Shown: in pieces, positions 52,576-64,000 of the stretch
Numbering within the stretch: the first letter of the stretch is position 1
How the letters are laid out: every line of letters begins with the position of its first letter
Assembly: GCA_000499405.2 (NCBI GenBank)
Contig: HG738140.1
Location: 1,755,024-1,819,023 of the forward strand
Direction: 5' to 3'
Origin: Onchocerca volvulus
Taxonomy: Eukaryota; Nematoda; Chromadorea; Rhabditida; Onchocercidae
Length of the DNA: 64,000 nt
Translations under genes and position numbers: made by a program
The notes under the pieces: model-generated
Databases searched by the model: none
What the model was told of the DNA's origin: nothing
The model's input: the letters and a program-made list of their open reading frames with translations, nothing else

Positions 52576-55500
52576 GATTCCTGCAGGTGCAGATAAGAAG
52601 CATAAAAGGAAACATAAATTAAAGCATAAGAGCTCCAGCGATAGAAAAGATGAAAAATGGAAGAAACTTGAAAATGTGAAAGAATTAGAAGATAATGAAG
52701 AAGAAATTTCGGATAGCAAAAAAAATACGAAACTTTCACCGAATAAAATGAGACGTGAAAAAAGAAAGTCAGAATTCCCTACGTTAACTAGCCATCCAGA
52801 AGAATCGTCGCATAAATTTGAGACAAAACGTCGCAAATCGAAAAATATGAATGATAAATTCGTAAAGAAGAAAATTGAAAAGGATAAAACGAATAGCAAT
52901 AGCTCAAGCATAACAAATGGATCAGAAAAACAAGCGCAAAAAGATCATGACAAAAAAATTGCAGGAAAAGGTTTTTTTTTTTTTTTTTTAAATTTCTTTT
53001 CAAACAGATATATAGAATTTGACATTTCGTTGGACATTGTATTTCTTAATGAAATGATTTTAAAAATATTTGAAAACACCTATTGGTAACGAAAATGATT
53101 TAAAAAATATTTGAAACTAAAGAAAAGAAAACTTATGAATGCTTTAAAATCATATTTAATCATCACTTGATATTAATTAGATGGTTGAAATTAATTAGAT
53201 ATTTTTATTAATTGAAATTTATCGCCGCTATTCTCCTTCTGAACTATTTCTTAATCAGGCGATGCAGAAGATTATAAATTTGTCTTCTTTCCTGACAAAA
53301 TTTCAATCGTTGAGAAATTATGTTTTGTTTTAAACAGAAATAATGATTTTTTATGAGTTCTGAACAATTATTGCTTTTTTTTTTTCCAATTTTTAGGAAT
53401 CCGAAAGAAATCGAGCGATTCCTCCGGAAAAATAATGAAAAAGGCAAATGTGAAATCAGAAAAGGATTCTGAGAAAGATTCAGAAAGTGTCAAAAGTGAA
53501 CCAGAAAAAAAGGAAAAGAGGAAAAAGATGAAAAAAATAAGTGGAAAAAAGGAAAGAATTTTGAAAACTCCTGTTGAATCTGGAAAGTCATCAGATAAGA
53601 TCAAAGAGAAGAATCTTGCTCTGAAGGAAAAAAATGGGGATGAATCTGAAAATGAATCAAAGAGTGTTAGTAAATCTGAGAAAAAAGTAACGAAAAAGAA
53701 AAGTGAAGGTAAAAAAAGAAAAACAAAAAAGCTTTCTGAAGCTTTTCATGAATCCAAAACAAGTAAAGATAAGAAGAAAGCCAAAAAACACAAAGATAAA
53801 ACTTCAAAAAGTATGGCAGAAAAAGATAAAATAAAGAAGAGTAAAGCAAAGAAAATAAAAAGTCAACATATTTCTAAAGAAAGTAAAGTTAAAATTTCTA
53901 CAGGTAAAGATAAAAGTGAAGGTAGTGAAAAAAGAATTAAATTAGAAGAAGCGGCGGAAAAAATCAAAGAAACAGGCAAGAAAAAATCTAAAATTAGTGG
54001 CAAGTCTAAGGTTGGCAAAAAAATGGATCGAGTAGATGCAATTTTGCCATCAGGAAACGAAGATGAAAGTGAAAAAATGAAAATTCAGGAAAAATTGCGA
54101 TCCAAAAAAAAATCTGAAGCGAAACTTCGCAAACATCGAGGAAGAGAAGTTAAACCATTGGAAGATACGAAAATTACAAAACAATCAACTTTGACCTCTA
54201 CCGCATTATTAGGTTGTAGCAGTTTGATTCCGTTGGCTTCTTCCGTAACCTCATCTTCACCATCCATATCGGATATTTCAACTTCTCCAGCTCTAACAGA
54301 TTCTTCTCGCGTGAAATCGGATATTTCAATTGAACCAGAAAAACCACTTGCGCCAATTAAAGAAATTAAAAAATCTAAAAATGGCAAAAAACAAACGATT
54401 GATGTAAAAGATGATCGAATTGATGATGAACAAAGGAAAGAACAGATGATCAGGAAAGAACCGAAAAAAGAAATGCTAAAAACAAGAATGGACATTAGAC
54501 CCGAGAAATGTGACGTTAAAATAAAAAAAGATCTTACGTCAACCGAAATACCTAAAAATGATCGAAAAATTATGCATGTTGAAGCATTTACTCAGACAAA
54601 TAATAAAGTTTATGATATGATAAGAAGACCGAAACAAATTCGATATGAAACAAACAAAATTGGCGAAACAAGTAGTGATATTACTCAGAAAACAGATATT
54701 ATGGCAAAATCACCTGAATTGCAAATTGCTCAAGCGATAAAGCAATCAACAGTAACATCATCGATTGGAGGTCAAGAAAGAGATTCAGAAAAAAAAGATA
54801 AATCAAATTTGGATATGACAGAATTAGAATCATCAGAAGAATCAGAATCTGGAAAAATCAAGAAGAAAAAAGTGATAAAGGAAAGCGGCACATCAAATAT
54901 GGCCTTTTCCTCAACAAAACAAAATGGAAATTCCAAATATGACGACAAGAAAATCTCATCTTTCAGGGAAATTGAAATAGCTTCAGTGACTCAGAAGACT
55001 GTTGACATTGTAACAAATGATAGACAAAATGGTAGAATGTATAGTAAAGATGAGAAAGATGAATATCAAGAGAAAGAAAATTTACGAGAAAGAAAGGAAA
55101 AATCGCAAGAAAAAAAAATGAAAAGCGAAAAAGTGATCGAAAAGTGATTATTAATATTTTTACAAAATTTCGAAATATCATGCCAATGACCGAAAATTTC
55201 TCAAAATAATCATTCAAATTATTATTAATTATCAGCAAAATTGAAATTAATACAAAAAAAAATGGAAGATAAATTTGTTATATCAATCCGGGAATATTTC
55301 AGGATTCCCGATAAGAAGTTAAAAAAGGAAATGAAACATGAACAAGTACAATTATCTTTTTTTTTTTTTTCACTTCTATCTTTTAGAATCTTCAATTTTA
55401 CTTTCGTCTAGAAGATCAGTTGCATTCATTTTTATTGCCATGAATTATTTTTTAAAATACAAGATTACTTAATTTTATTTCAAAGTATTTCAGGAATCTA

Positions 55501-56766
55501 AACATGTAAAGAATAGCAAAAAAGCGACAAAAACTACATCTCCGGATGAAATAAAGTAAATTTTCTTTTATTTTTTGAACAAATTCGTTTCATGAAATTG
55601 CTTAATTTTTGAACTGAAAATTCACAATAAATTAAAATCCCGTTATAAATTTTGACAAAATTTTTGAATTTTTGAAATTGTTAATGCTCTTTGAAAAAAT
55701 TACGCATATGCCAATATTCAACGTACAAGAATCAATGTCATACTAGAAAATGCGTAATGATCAGTAATGATTTTATTTTTAAATCTTTCAGATGTAAGTT
55801 GAAATTTCGATTTCCAACTATTTAATTCGTTGACCAAAAAATTGATTAGAATCAATTTTGTCTCCTTAGCATAATAAATTAAAAAGTTTTATTTAGAAAT
55901 TAAGCTAAATTTTAGCGCTAATACAAGACCAAAAGAATCACAAGATCGATCATATGTTGATGGACTTATAGAAATTCGAACAATTCTCGAAATTTATGGA
56001 ATAGAAAAAGAAAAAAAAGTACTTTTTTTATATTTGCAAATTAATATTTGGCCAATAGAAGTATCGATTACAAAGATATAAAATCAGCATTTATTCATAT
56101 TTTCTTGAGTATTTCAAATAAAAATTAATTTTCAAATGGAATGTTATCCTAAATAGTATACTGGATGCCAAATTTTACTGCAACCTAAGGAACTGAACTT
56201 TGAACTTTTTAATAACGGATGATCTATTCAACAATGTCAATTATTACTTTAGGAAGCATTTAATAAATTGTTGGACGAAGATAAACCAATGAATGAAAAA
56301 GAAATTGCTGAAAATTTGAGCAAAGCAATTTGCGACTTACCAATGAATACAGAACTTCTCGAAAAAGTTTGTCTTTTCTTTTTTTTTTTTTTCTTTGAAA
56401 GATCACATTCTAGATCTCATCTAGATTGAAACGACAATGCTTCCATTTAACCTTACTAAGCTTATTTATCTATTTGTTAAAATAAAAAAAATCAATAGCC
56501 AATGATTGATTTTTGATTACTTCTAAAATTATCTTGGGAAAATGAAAACTTTTACAGGATGTTTAATTTATCTATAAACGATATCATCAATATATTTCCA
56601 TTTGTAATAGGTACTCAAGAAAATGCAATCCAGTGGTTTACTCGAAAAGGAGCAACAGGAAATGTTGCAAAAAAATTTGGTACCAGAAGCAGTAAATGAG
56701 AGTGTAACAATTGCGCTACTTGCGCAAGTGTTGCAACGTCAAAAACTCAAGAAATCAACTTCCTAA
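52576..56766 (+). CDS. large lysine/serine/glutamate-rich protein of unknown function (5' end not found)
   Basis: Exons 52576-52970, 53397-55143, 55303-55345, 55494-55555, 55916-56018, 56253-56366 and 56611-56766 join in frame into at least 872 residues. The first 730 or so are low-complexity and highly charged (KKHKRKHKLKHKSSSDRK, KSEKDSEKDSESVKSEPEKK, GKKKSKISGKSK), with a Ser/Thr-rich island (LTSTALLGCSSLIPLASSV). Such composition suits an intrinsically disordered nuclear or chromatin/splicing protein with many basic localisation signals. The last 120 residues differ: SYVDGLIEIRTILEIYGIEK, EAFNKLLDEDKPMNEKEI, LLEKVLKKMQSSGLLEKEQ and VTIALLAQVLQRQKLKK look like a compact helical domain. I do not recognise it. 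The exon at 52576 has no ATG near its start, so at least one upstream coding exon is missing. The big exon would end in TGA at 55147 if the GTG donor were not used. Confidence 0.78.
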
Positions 56767-57469
56767 TTTCAATATCAATACATAAATTCAATATCGATAT
56801 TATAAATTCTATAATAGTATCATAAAACTTATTTCATCCTCAACAATCATTTCGCTTTTAACTGATAAAATTACTCATTTTTAATTCTCTTCGATTGAAT
56901 TTTTAAAAAAAAATGAAAAAACATTGTTAAAATTAGCTTAGTATCTTCTTTCTACTATTATATCTCTAATCATTTAATTCATTTCTAATTAACATTCTTG
57001 ATGAAATGATAAACAATATATAATAGTCTGCATTATTTATTCAACAAATGTTATATTCTGAATATATACAAAAATAGGACTTAATTAATACCAGTTTCGA
57101 TGAAAATGTATTATATAAAGATAATCTATTTTTTTACATTATAAACTGAACAAAAAACAGGACAATAAATGATGGAATCCGGTCAAGATTTGCTATCATC
57201 GAGTAACTCGATTTTGGATTAGACAATTATATCCATGACAAAGTTTATAGATTCTCGATTATGTGTGTGTGTTTGTGTAAGTATGCATGTGTATGTGTGT
57301 GTATGCATGTTTGTTTGTTACTTGTATGTGACATATGACAATTAGTATAAATTCAGAAGGATTGTTTTTGCAATTACTGAAAATTAGTTCATGTAAAGTC
57401 TTTTTTCAGAATTTAACATCTTTGCAATGTTAAATTGAACTATCATCGCGTAATAGTAATAATTCAAAA
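56767..57469. other. 3' flank of the lysine-rich gene, with GT microsatellite
   Basis: No coding sequence seen. A (GT)n-like stretch with GTATGCATGT interruptions runs over about 57261-57320. Confidence 0.55.
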
Positions 57470-58719
57470 TCAATCTTCTTCCTCGCCATCTAATAACGAA
57501 AAAAGTTTTTGTGCGTTGACAGTAAAAACTGGATTGTATCTTTTGTTCAAAACTACGGATCAGAAATGCGTTCAGAATTGATCGTGTTAGGATTGACAGA
57601 TTGCGAGCTCTTTCGATGATTCGATGATTGATGGCTGTATAGCCGTTCCTAAGTTGGTGGGATGATTTGTCCAGAATTATGATGAAAATTGGGAGAAATT
57701 GAGGAAAAGGAAGGGATCATCAATAGGAAAGATCCAAAACTGTTTATTTTCTGTGTTTAAGAGGATGATGATATGAAATTTAAACTACTATGAAGGTAAC
57801 GGTAGTAGGGATAAGTTCGCTGATTTACTTACTACAGTGTGCATGCATCCTTTTCCAATTGCATGCATAATTACCAGCAAATTATAGCTTTCAATTCATG
57901 GCATAGTTCTTAGATAAACAGTTTAAAAAACTATGATTTGATTGCTTCATGCCATAATTGCCTATTATTAGTGAGAGTAGTTGGATCCGAGCCATATATT
58001 GCCGTGGCAAAGCGAAAAAAAAAATGTAAATGTTCGTTTGTTCAAAATCTTAAATCTTCGAAAGTTCCTATCGATTGCTTTGAAATTTTGACATAACGTT
58101 TGCATTCGAATACGCGCATGTTTTTGATATCTTTTTTATATACACGCATTGCTGTGGCTCAGTCTGTCAAATGGAAAATGTTGGTAGAAAAAAATCTGAT
58201 CGAATTGTAATTTGGATTGTGACTCTGGTTGGACTGGAGATTGCTTTTTCGTGCTATTATCACTTTGACTAGGTCTACAAGAGATATCGGAAAAGTCTTT
58301 TTTATGTTTTGTGTGACAGAGACGAATTCTATTAAGAAAGTTTTATTGATTGATGAGAGAGTAATTTTTCGTAACAAACAATTACCAGAGAATATCCAGT
58401 CAAATTGATCATTGGGTTATTCTTTTCTTCGTCGATGGTACAGTATACCGCTCAATTGAACTGTCGGGTCGTTGCTGTTGCTATGTCGCTTTGAACTTTG
58501 AACTGTTGCTAATGCCGTGTTGGTGTAAGAATTCCGAATCTTAATTTGAACTCTAGCTCCAAATCCTGTCCTTTAAAACCCTTTTAAGGTTCCTTCCCCT
58601 TACCTGATCCCCATCGTGTGGCTTCTTGATTCATTGGCCTCACTTTGTTTATCTATGAATTGTGGAGCGTTTTGGCGGCAAACATGTTCATCGCTTCCTT
58701 TGAAACTATGTCGCGCCAT
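57470..58719 (-). pseudogene. set of minus-strand coding-like segments; unresolved small gene or decaying gene
   Basis: This interval is less AT-rich than its flanks. Four minus-strand segments look coding. (1) 58719-58604 starts MARHSFKGSDEHVCRQ and ends at a GTAAGG donor. (2) 58274-58146, after TTGTAG, reads PSQSDNSTKKQSPVQPE and ends FDRLSHSN before GTGTATA. (3) 57648-57557, after CTTAG, reads ERLYSHQSSNHRKSSQ and ends NSERISDP before GTAG. (4) A terminal segment ends at 57470 with NAQKLFSLLDGEEED and a stop. Segments 3 and 4 join in frame only across a 17-nt gap, and segment 2 has no phase-compatible upstream partner that I can find. Either a real short-intron gene is mis-modelled here, or the gene is broken, or the frames are chance in less AT-rich DNA. 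No family recognised. Confidence 0.3.
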
Positions 58720-59312
58720 TTGACCTTTAGTACTTTTTGTTTACAATAATTGTCGTAGCGCTATTTACATTCGAGGCTCTTCTTGTCACAAATTTGAAGG
58801 ATAAAAAAGAAGTAGACACATCTATATAAAAATACACGCTATTCGAATGCAACGTTGTCTCAACTTTTCAAAGCACTCAGTTACAATGTTCTGTCAAAAA
58901 TAACAACGAACATTTACATTTTTATTTATATTAATATAGATTTGATAGGATTTCCTCGATTGGAATATACAAATCTTAGGGATGCGAATTTTTAAATGTC
59001 TCGAATTTTAACTTCATGTTAATCCGTCTTCAAAATGACTTCCTGAAATGGAATGTTTATTATAAAATAAAAGATCTGACAAAATGAGACATTTATATTA
59101 ACCGGTTGCTTCATTCGTATCAATGGAATAGAAGGGAAGGGAATAAAAGTAGCTGCCTCATTAGCAACAAATGGGAATATTTTTTTTATTATTTGAGCGA
59201 AATTTTAGATTTGAAAATTATGAGCGATTGCTTTATCTTCTTCTAACCAGACGCAATTATAGCCGGATGATCATGACAAGTAAGTTGATTATTAATAATT
59301 ACTTACAGGATA
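58720..59312. other. upstream region of NRDE2
   Basis: No coding exon recognised. TTACAG at 59303-59308, four bases before the NRDE2 ATG, is a good trans-splice acceptor candidate. Confidence 0.5.
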
Positions 59313-62300
59313 ATGTTTCCAGCGTATGATACAGATTCTCCTCCACGTAATATTCGGCAGTTTGATGAAGAGAACGATTTTAGCGGTCGTTTTGGTTCTT
59401 TTGCTTCGAGATCAAGAAAAAAAGATGGAAGTAAAGAGCAACGAAGACACAAACATGAAGAAAGAAAGACAAAAGAAAAGATGGAGCAAAAGAAAAAACT
59501 TGAACGAGAGCAGATGTTATCACAGTATTCCATCAAAGTATCATCGTTTTATTGCTTTGCAAATTAATGAGAAAGTTGAATGTTGCAAAATGATTTAAAA
59601 AGTTATTCACATTAGATAAATTAGGATTCTGGCTTGTTTTTCTTTCGAAAAAAATTATCTTCCTAGAAATCATACTAGTAAGTAGTAATATCCTAATTTT
59701 GTTCAGACTTCTTGATCTAGTGCATATATTTATTTGATACTGAAATAGTCCTGGAATTTTATGGTATGTTTGTGAGGACGGGAAAGAGAAAGGATGAGAC
59801 ATAATACAATGAAAAGAATAATTTGTCCGTAACATACGGTCATTCCATGTCTTTGTTTTTATTGTTATTATATTAGTGTAGTTGTACTGTAGAGTAAAAA
59901 ATTGAGCAGTTTTTTTAACAAAAAGAATAAAGGAAGAAAAGTTATCAAGAAGTAAAATAGGGAAGAAAAGAATAAAAGTGAAAACTAGTTACTTTCAGAT
60001 AAAATTAATTATTTTATTTACTTATAGAGGATAATTTATAGACAATGACAGTGACTGTTTCAGCTGAGAAGGCAAAAAATTCAGGTATTTAGAAATCAGT
60101 TGTATCATTTTTAGACATATTTTGCAGATGGTTGGAATCAATTCAGATGATGAAAGTGATATTGAAATACCTATGGATATTGAGCCTTTTGCAAGCAAGG
60201 AACAAAAAAGAAAGTCAAAACATTCTTCGAAAAAAGAGAAAAGAAGAAAAAAACGACACAGACGATCCACTTCCTCATCATCTTCTGAATCATCTGACTC
60301 ATCCACCAGTAGCAGTTCAAGTTCAAGTGAAAATAAACATAATGCGCGACTTTCAGTTCCGCAAATGTTATGTGTTAGTTTTAGAGCTGAGATTATCCGC
60401 TCCTTTCATTTTTTTTGGCTATCAATTCAATGATATCAAAATCATTATCAAATTTATTTAGCCCATTAGAATACGTATTCGCGAAGTATGACTATATCAG
60501 ATATGACTATGTATAGATTTTTAGAAATTTGCTAAAAGCGATTATTAAACTGCTACGATTCGAATTATCTGACTTAACGTGCAAAAATAAAAATTGTTGT
60601 TATTAGATCTTATGCAATTCCAGTTGTTGATTCTTTCCAATAGTTCAGGCAAATCATCGGTGGAGCTTTATGACCGAATTCAATCCATCTAACGCGAGAT
60701 CATTCATGGTGATGGATTTAAAAGGTGATCGGTCTAATATACAATACGAATCTTTATACAAAAGTGATGTAGCACAGTATGAATTTCTGTTGAAAAAAGT
60801 TCTTGGTGGTGACGAAGCTCTCGAAAGGTAAGTTTTAGAATAATTACTTTAAATTTATAATTATTTATTTGTCCAGTACATAATGTACTTAATAAGAAAG
60901 AAAATTTAAGTACAGAGCTACACTGTTTCATTCGGTTACTTCTTATATTCTTTGAATATCTATCAATTGAAGTAGTGATTTAAAGTGCTTTAACAAATAT
61001 GGTGAATCAACAAAAAAAAAAAAAAAACCAAACAAAACTGCTTCTAATTTAGCTATACTTCTATTGCTAATTTAGCTACTTCTACTATGAATGAGCTTGA
61101 ATTCTTGGAAGTGATTAGTTACACCCATTTCTTTTTTTTTTTGCAGAAAAAGCATGTTATATTTTATGTTTGCAGGTTTCGTTTCGGCATTTCTGAAAAA
61201 AAGAATAATTTTCAAAGATACTTCAGCGATAAAGTCAGGAAGGACTGGAAAGAAGAACCAGAGCGATTATGGAGGAAAAAAGAATTAAAGCCTTTTACAG
61301 ATTACATTGAATTGTCCGTATTTGCTTTGTCCGAGAATGATTTGAAGGTGATTCCATTTTTTGTAATTATATTTTTTTAATAATTTTCAGAATTTTCATT
61401 TTTCTGGAATTTAACTTTTAAAATTAAGGATGAAGATGGAAACTTGAGTCTGGAAAAGTGTAACGCTGTCCAGGGCGGAAGATCCTTGATCGAAGCAACC
61501 CCAGAGGCAAAAAGTCGAAAATATAATGCGGAATTAGGAAAAGATCGATACAATATTGAATTGTGGCTAAAATTCTTGGCAGTTCAGGTAGAAATTATGT
61601 TTATTTCTTTTCCGCTTTAATTAATGTATCAATTAGCTGTGTTTTAATCACCATTTTCGCATCATTCTAAATATCATAATAGTCTTCGAAATGGTTAAAT
61701 TTTTTAAGGATGAAGTATTTTTGGCTCAAGAAAGTGTGGAAGGTCGGAAAAAGACAAGGGAAGAGCGGCTTACGAATCGCGAACTCTTGGAACGGAAAAT
61801 GAGTATTTTGGACAAAGTAATGAATTTTGATCTTTTGCTGTTAGGAATTTGATATATTAATCGTAATTTATTATCAAGTATTGGCAGAGATTAATGATCA
61901 GTATTTGGCTCAATCCAAGCAAGTTTATTTTGACAGAAAAGATGTATATATATGTTGCTTGCATGTATATATATATAATGAAACATAACAGATTTGCTTT
62001 ACACACTTTCATATCAATCTTTGAATTGCAGAATAATTTTTGTTCGCACTTGCAGGCTATTTCACTTAATTTCAATTGTGTGAAGCTCAAATTGGAGCGA
62101 CTAAAAATTGGAATGCATTTATGGGAAGAAAATGTCTTCATTCGCGAAATTAGAGATGTTAGTTTCTTATATTTTATTATATTCCTATTTGATATTTATA
62201 TGTAATTTTTTTTCAAAGCAATTTCTATTCATTATCAATAATTGTTGCACTTTTGCTTCATTAACAATAATTGCTTTTGACATTTTCTTTATGATCACTT

Positions 62301-63154
62301 ATCAAGGTGGAATTTAAACACGTCAACGATCCGGAAATGTGGAAAGGCATACTTGATCTTTTAGAGAATGACACAAGACGATTCAATCTTGCTAATCAGG
62401 TTTGTGCAAGATAATTTTAGAGAAACCTCTAATAAGTTGTACTTAAAAACATCTGGAAAGTTTAGATTTACTTCATACTTGAATTACTTGTTAAGTGAGT
62501 TTATTGTCTCATTAAATGAAGAACATTGCAGTGCATCATCCAAAGTTTTAATCTTATAATAAGGGAAGATATACTACGCATTGTTGCGTTATCAACATAT
62601 TTTTATCTTTGAACCATTAACAATACGATTGTAAGTTTAGGAGTATTAATTTCATAATAATAATGGTGAGCAAATTAAATATGCAACTTCAGTAAGCATC
62701 TGTAGAGGATTCTCTTTATAATTCTTAGAGACATTTAGATAAACTTTTTTATACTATTAAGAAAATATAATAATGTTTATTTTATTTGGCTTCATCTTCG
62801 TGTTAATTGCATCATTATTTTCCGCATGCAACCAATTCAGTTTTAAGGATCTTTTTCATTCTTAGACCTTTCTTACTTAATTTTTAGTGTATGAAAATGA
62901 GAGTATGTTTGGAGAAACTTGATGAAGTGCGTAGCGGTAAGTTATTATCTCATAAAGCACTGCCAAACACTGAACAATTTATGGCATCAGTGATTCTTCG
63001 CAAAATACGTCTTCTATTGAAATGTGGACATACTGAAAAAGTAACTTAATATTTTATGCATATTTTTGCTGCTTAGATATAGAATTATATTGTTAAAGAT
63101 AATTGCTAGGATGATTTAGTCGTTTCTGTGAAATTCTTCACTTATATATATATA

Positions 63155-63197
<43 letters not shown>

Positions 63198-64000
63198 TTA
63201 ATTTATTTGCAAAAGGAGAGAAAAGAGACAGACGACAATAAAATAGAAAGACTATACCAAGTTACTATGAAATAAGTTTAGCTCTTTTCTTCTGAAAAAA
63301 TGATGTTTTTTAGCAATACACATTATAGGCAATTGCAACTGCTCAAGCTATTTGTGAATTTAATTTATGCATTCCGGAATCATTCATAACTGCGGACTTG
63401 GAAGATAAACGAAAACTTTTCGAAGCTTTTTGGGATAGTGGAATTGCGCGTATCGGCGATGAAGGCGCAGAAGGTTTTCACATCTGATTTTGTTTTTAAT
63501 TTCATTTTTAAACTTCATAATATTCAGTGATGTCAGAGACCTTCAACTGTTCCATTTTTAACTTTAGGATGGGCCAAATCAATGGAACACATAAAGAATG
63601 GAACCGTAAAAACAGATCGATCGCTGTGCGAGGAAGAACAGCTGGAGTATGATAGAAAAGAAGCAGAATTATGTAATAGAGTTGGCTTAAATGGGTTAAA
63701 ATTACCTTATCGTCTGGTTTGGATAGAAATAGAACGTTTGCGCACGCAATATCAGTGGAGACCAATTAGAGATTTAAGTGCAACGGTATGTATCACCCAA
63801 GTATTTAGATATTACTAAAATAGCTGAAAGTTTTTATTCTTTGTTTCTTTCATTCACTTTATGATAATTGCAGTGTGATGATAGAGAACGAGTCGTGATG
63901 TTTCAAGATATTGAGGATGTGTTGTATGTACTCAGTCTCCCTGTTGCTTTCGATCTTTTCTGCAGCATTCTGGAAGAATTTGGAGCAGTGATATATGATC
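59313..64000 (+). CDS. nrde-2: NRDE2 (nuclear RNAi defective-2), 3' part beyond the window
   Basis: In C. elegans NRDE-2 is recruited to nascent transcripts by the Argonaute NRDE-3 and small RNAs to repress RNA polymerase II elongation. The human protein binds the exosome helicase MTR4 in nuclear speckles. Exons: 59313-59537, 60128-60373, 60649-60827, 61176-61347, 61429-61587, 61709-61816, 62056-62157, 62307-62399, 62888-63040, 63329-63473, 63568-63785 and 63874 to the window end, about 642 residues so far (human 1164). The N-terminus MFPAYDTDSPP is followed by a Lys/Arg-rich part and a Ser-rich tract (about 20 Ser). Then come NIQYESLYKSDVAQYE, RYNIELWLKFLAVQDEVF, LERKMSILDKAISLN, LKLERLKIGMHLWE, HKALPNTEQFM, GHTEKAIATAQAICEF, EAFWDSGIARIGDEGAEGW and DDRERVVMFQDIEDVL. 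These match the HAT-like helical repeat region of NRDE2 in order. The exon 1/2 junction is less certain than the rest (59523 joined to 60115 also works). Confidence 0.93.
63144..63197. repeat. TA/ATT microsatellite in an NRDE2 intron
   Basis: A short (TA)n run passes into about 14 ATT units inside the intron between exons 9 and 10. Confidence 0.85.

Noticed and set aside
52531..52911. 126-codon minus-strand frame rich in Phe/Ser/Leu
   Set aside because: Antisense shadow of the lysine-rich coding exon; the complement of Lys/Glu codons gives Phe/Leu/Ser.
54085..54495. 136-codon minus-strand frame
   Set aside because: Same reason: antisense of the large lysine-rich exon.
55789..55799. Possible 2-nt micro-exon (TTTCAG-AT-GTAAGT) in the lysine-rich gene
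   Set aside because: Including AT would shift the frame of the next exon; the direct join 55555 to 55916 is in phase.

Overview
The window looks like AT-rich nuclear DNA of a nematode. The key evidence is an exact 22-nt match, on the minus strand at 716-737, to the nematode SL1 spliced leader. Short GT-AG introns and TTTCAG-type acceptors lying directly before start codons fit the same picture. A parasitic clade III (spirurid/filarial) worm is plausible from the base composition, but this is inference. I saw no bacterial endosymbiont DNA, transposase, reverse transcriptase or tRNA/rRNA gene.

Layout. Positions 1-2083 are intergenic and hold the SL1 sequence. ATG3 (autophagy E2-like enzyme, 8 exons) lies on the minus strand at 2084-4685. 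A small unrecognised three-exon acidic-tailed protein is on the minus strand at 7877-9093. From 9.1 to 33.0 kb there is a 24-kb stretch with no recognisable gene. It is very AT-rich, full of long A/T runs, and contains several degenerate tandem arrays and hairpins. A five-exon secreted ML-domain (NPC2-like lipid-binding) gene is on the minus strand at 33036-34765. EMC1 (ER membrane protein complex subunit 1, 16 exons) is on the minus strand at 37639-44087.

The right third is gene-dense and mostly on the plus strand. It holds RPS18 (45289-46344), ARP1/centractin (46937-49174), a large lysine/serine/glutamate-rich protein of unknown function (at least 52576-56766), and NRDE2 (59313 to beyond the window end). 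Between the last two lies a less AT-rich interval, 57470-58719, with several minus-strand coding-like segments that do not join cleanly; it may be an unresolved or decaying gene.

The conserved genes are housekeeping functions with no obvious shared pathway: autophagy lipidation, membrane protein insertion, translation, dynactin, and nuclear RNA surveillance/RNAi. Exon models were built by hand from homology, phase and splice signals; every exon junction is phase-consistent except where stated (EMC1 exons 3/4 and the 57.5-58.7 kb interval).
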